Assembly (NCBI GenBank): GCA_913061425.1
Contig: CAJXUO010000088.1
Location: 1 to 6,257, forward strand
From: an uncultured Lutibacter sp.
GTDB taxonomy: Bacteria > Bacteroidota > Bacteroidia > Flavobacteriales > Flavobacteriaceae
Direction of reading: 5' to 3'
Length of the DNA stretch: 6,257 nt
The translations under genes were made by a program, and so were the position numbers. The stretch's first letter is position 1, and each line of letters begins with the position of its first letter. The notes under the pieces were generated by a model, which ran no database searches, was not told where the DNA came from, and saw only the letters and a program-made list of their open reading frames with translations. Below are positions 6,234-6,257 of the stretch, piece by piece.

Positions 6234-6257
6234 CTGTCTCTTATACACATCTCCGAG
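6234..6257 (-). other. Illumina Nextera read-2 adapter fragment (artefact)
   Basis: These 24 bases equal the start of the reverse-complemented Nextera read-2 adapter: the 19-bp Tn5 mosaic end at 6234-6252 (CTGTCTCTTATACACATCT) followed by CCGAG, the first five bases that distinguish read 2 from read 1. This is library sequence; genomic DNA ends at 6233. Confidence 0.98.

Noticed and set aside
24..6252. The 19-bp sequences at 24-42 and 6234-6252 are exact inverted copies and bracket the whole window like terminal inverted repeats of a Tn5-type transposon.
   Set aside because: They are engineered Tn5 mosaic ends inside Nextera adapters, flanked by adapter-specific bases and an index. No transposase or other mobile gene lies between them, and the cargo is housekeeping genes, two of them cut at the junctions.

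Overview
The window is a 6.26 kb assembled piece of an AT-rich Bacteroidota chromosome, most likely from the family Flavobacteriaceae. The signs are a Bacteroidota-specific outer-membrane porin family, promoters of the type TAnnTTTG, weak or absent Shine-Dalgarno sequences, and a short lipoprotein signal followed by acidic residues. The two ends are not biological. Bases 1-42 are an Illumina Nextera read-1 adapter with an i5 index, and bases 6234-6257 are the start of the reverse-complemented Nextera read-2 adapter. Real genomic DNA therefore runs only from 43 to 6233, and both end genes are cut by the library construction.

Layout, left to right. At 43-97 (minus) lie the first 18 codons of ribonuclease HII (rnhB), cut inside its catalytic GTDEAGRG motif. 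A 102-bp divergent intergenic region carries a good TAnnTTTG promoter for a plus-strand pair: a signal-peptide-bearing beta-barrel porin (200-2167) and, 7 bp later, a COG2509-type FAD-dependent dehydrogenase (2175-3731). A 72-bp convergent gap with an 11-bp inverted repeat separates this pair from three minus-strand genes. These are an NhaC-family Na+/H+ antiporter (3804-5270, with an ATG start rather than an upstream TTG), a YceI-family lipoprotein (5373-6023), and the last 33 codons of what looks like a second YceI-like protein (6132-6233).

The minus-strand genes are tandem but appear to be separate transcription units. Each YceI gene ends 19 bp before its own strong hairpin plus U-tract terminator, and the intact YceI gene has its own TAnnTTTG promoter. 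The porin and FAD enzyme are probably co-transcribed. The rest of the set is ordinary envelope and ion-homeostasis housekeeping.

I found no mobile element, CRISPR array, RNA gene or evidence of a previously undescribed system. The main corrections are the adapter ends (which imitate transposon terminal repeats), the hidden rnhB start, the hidden second YceI-like 3' end, and the shortened nhaC start.
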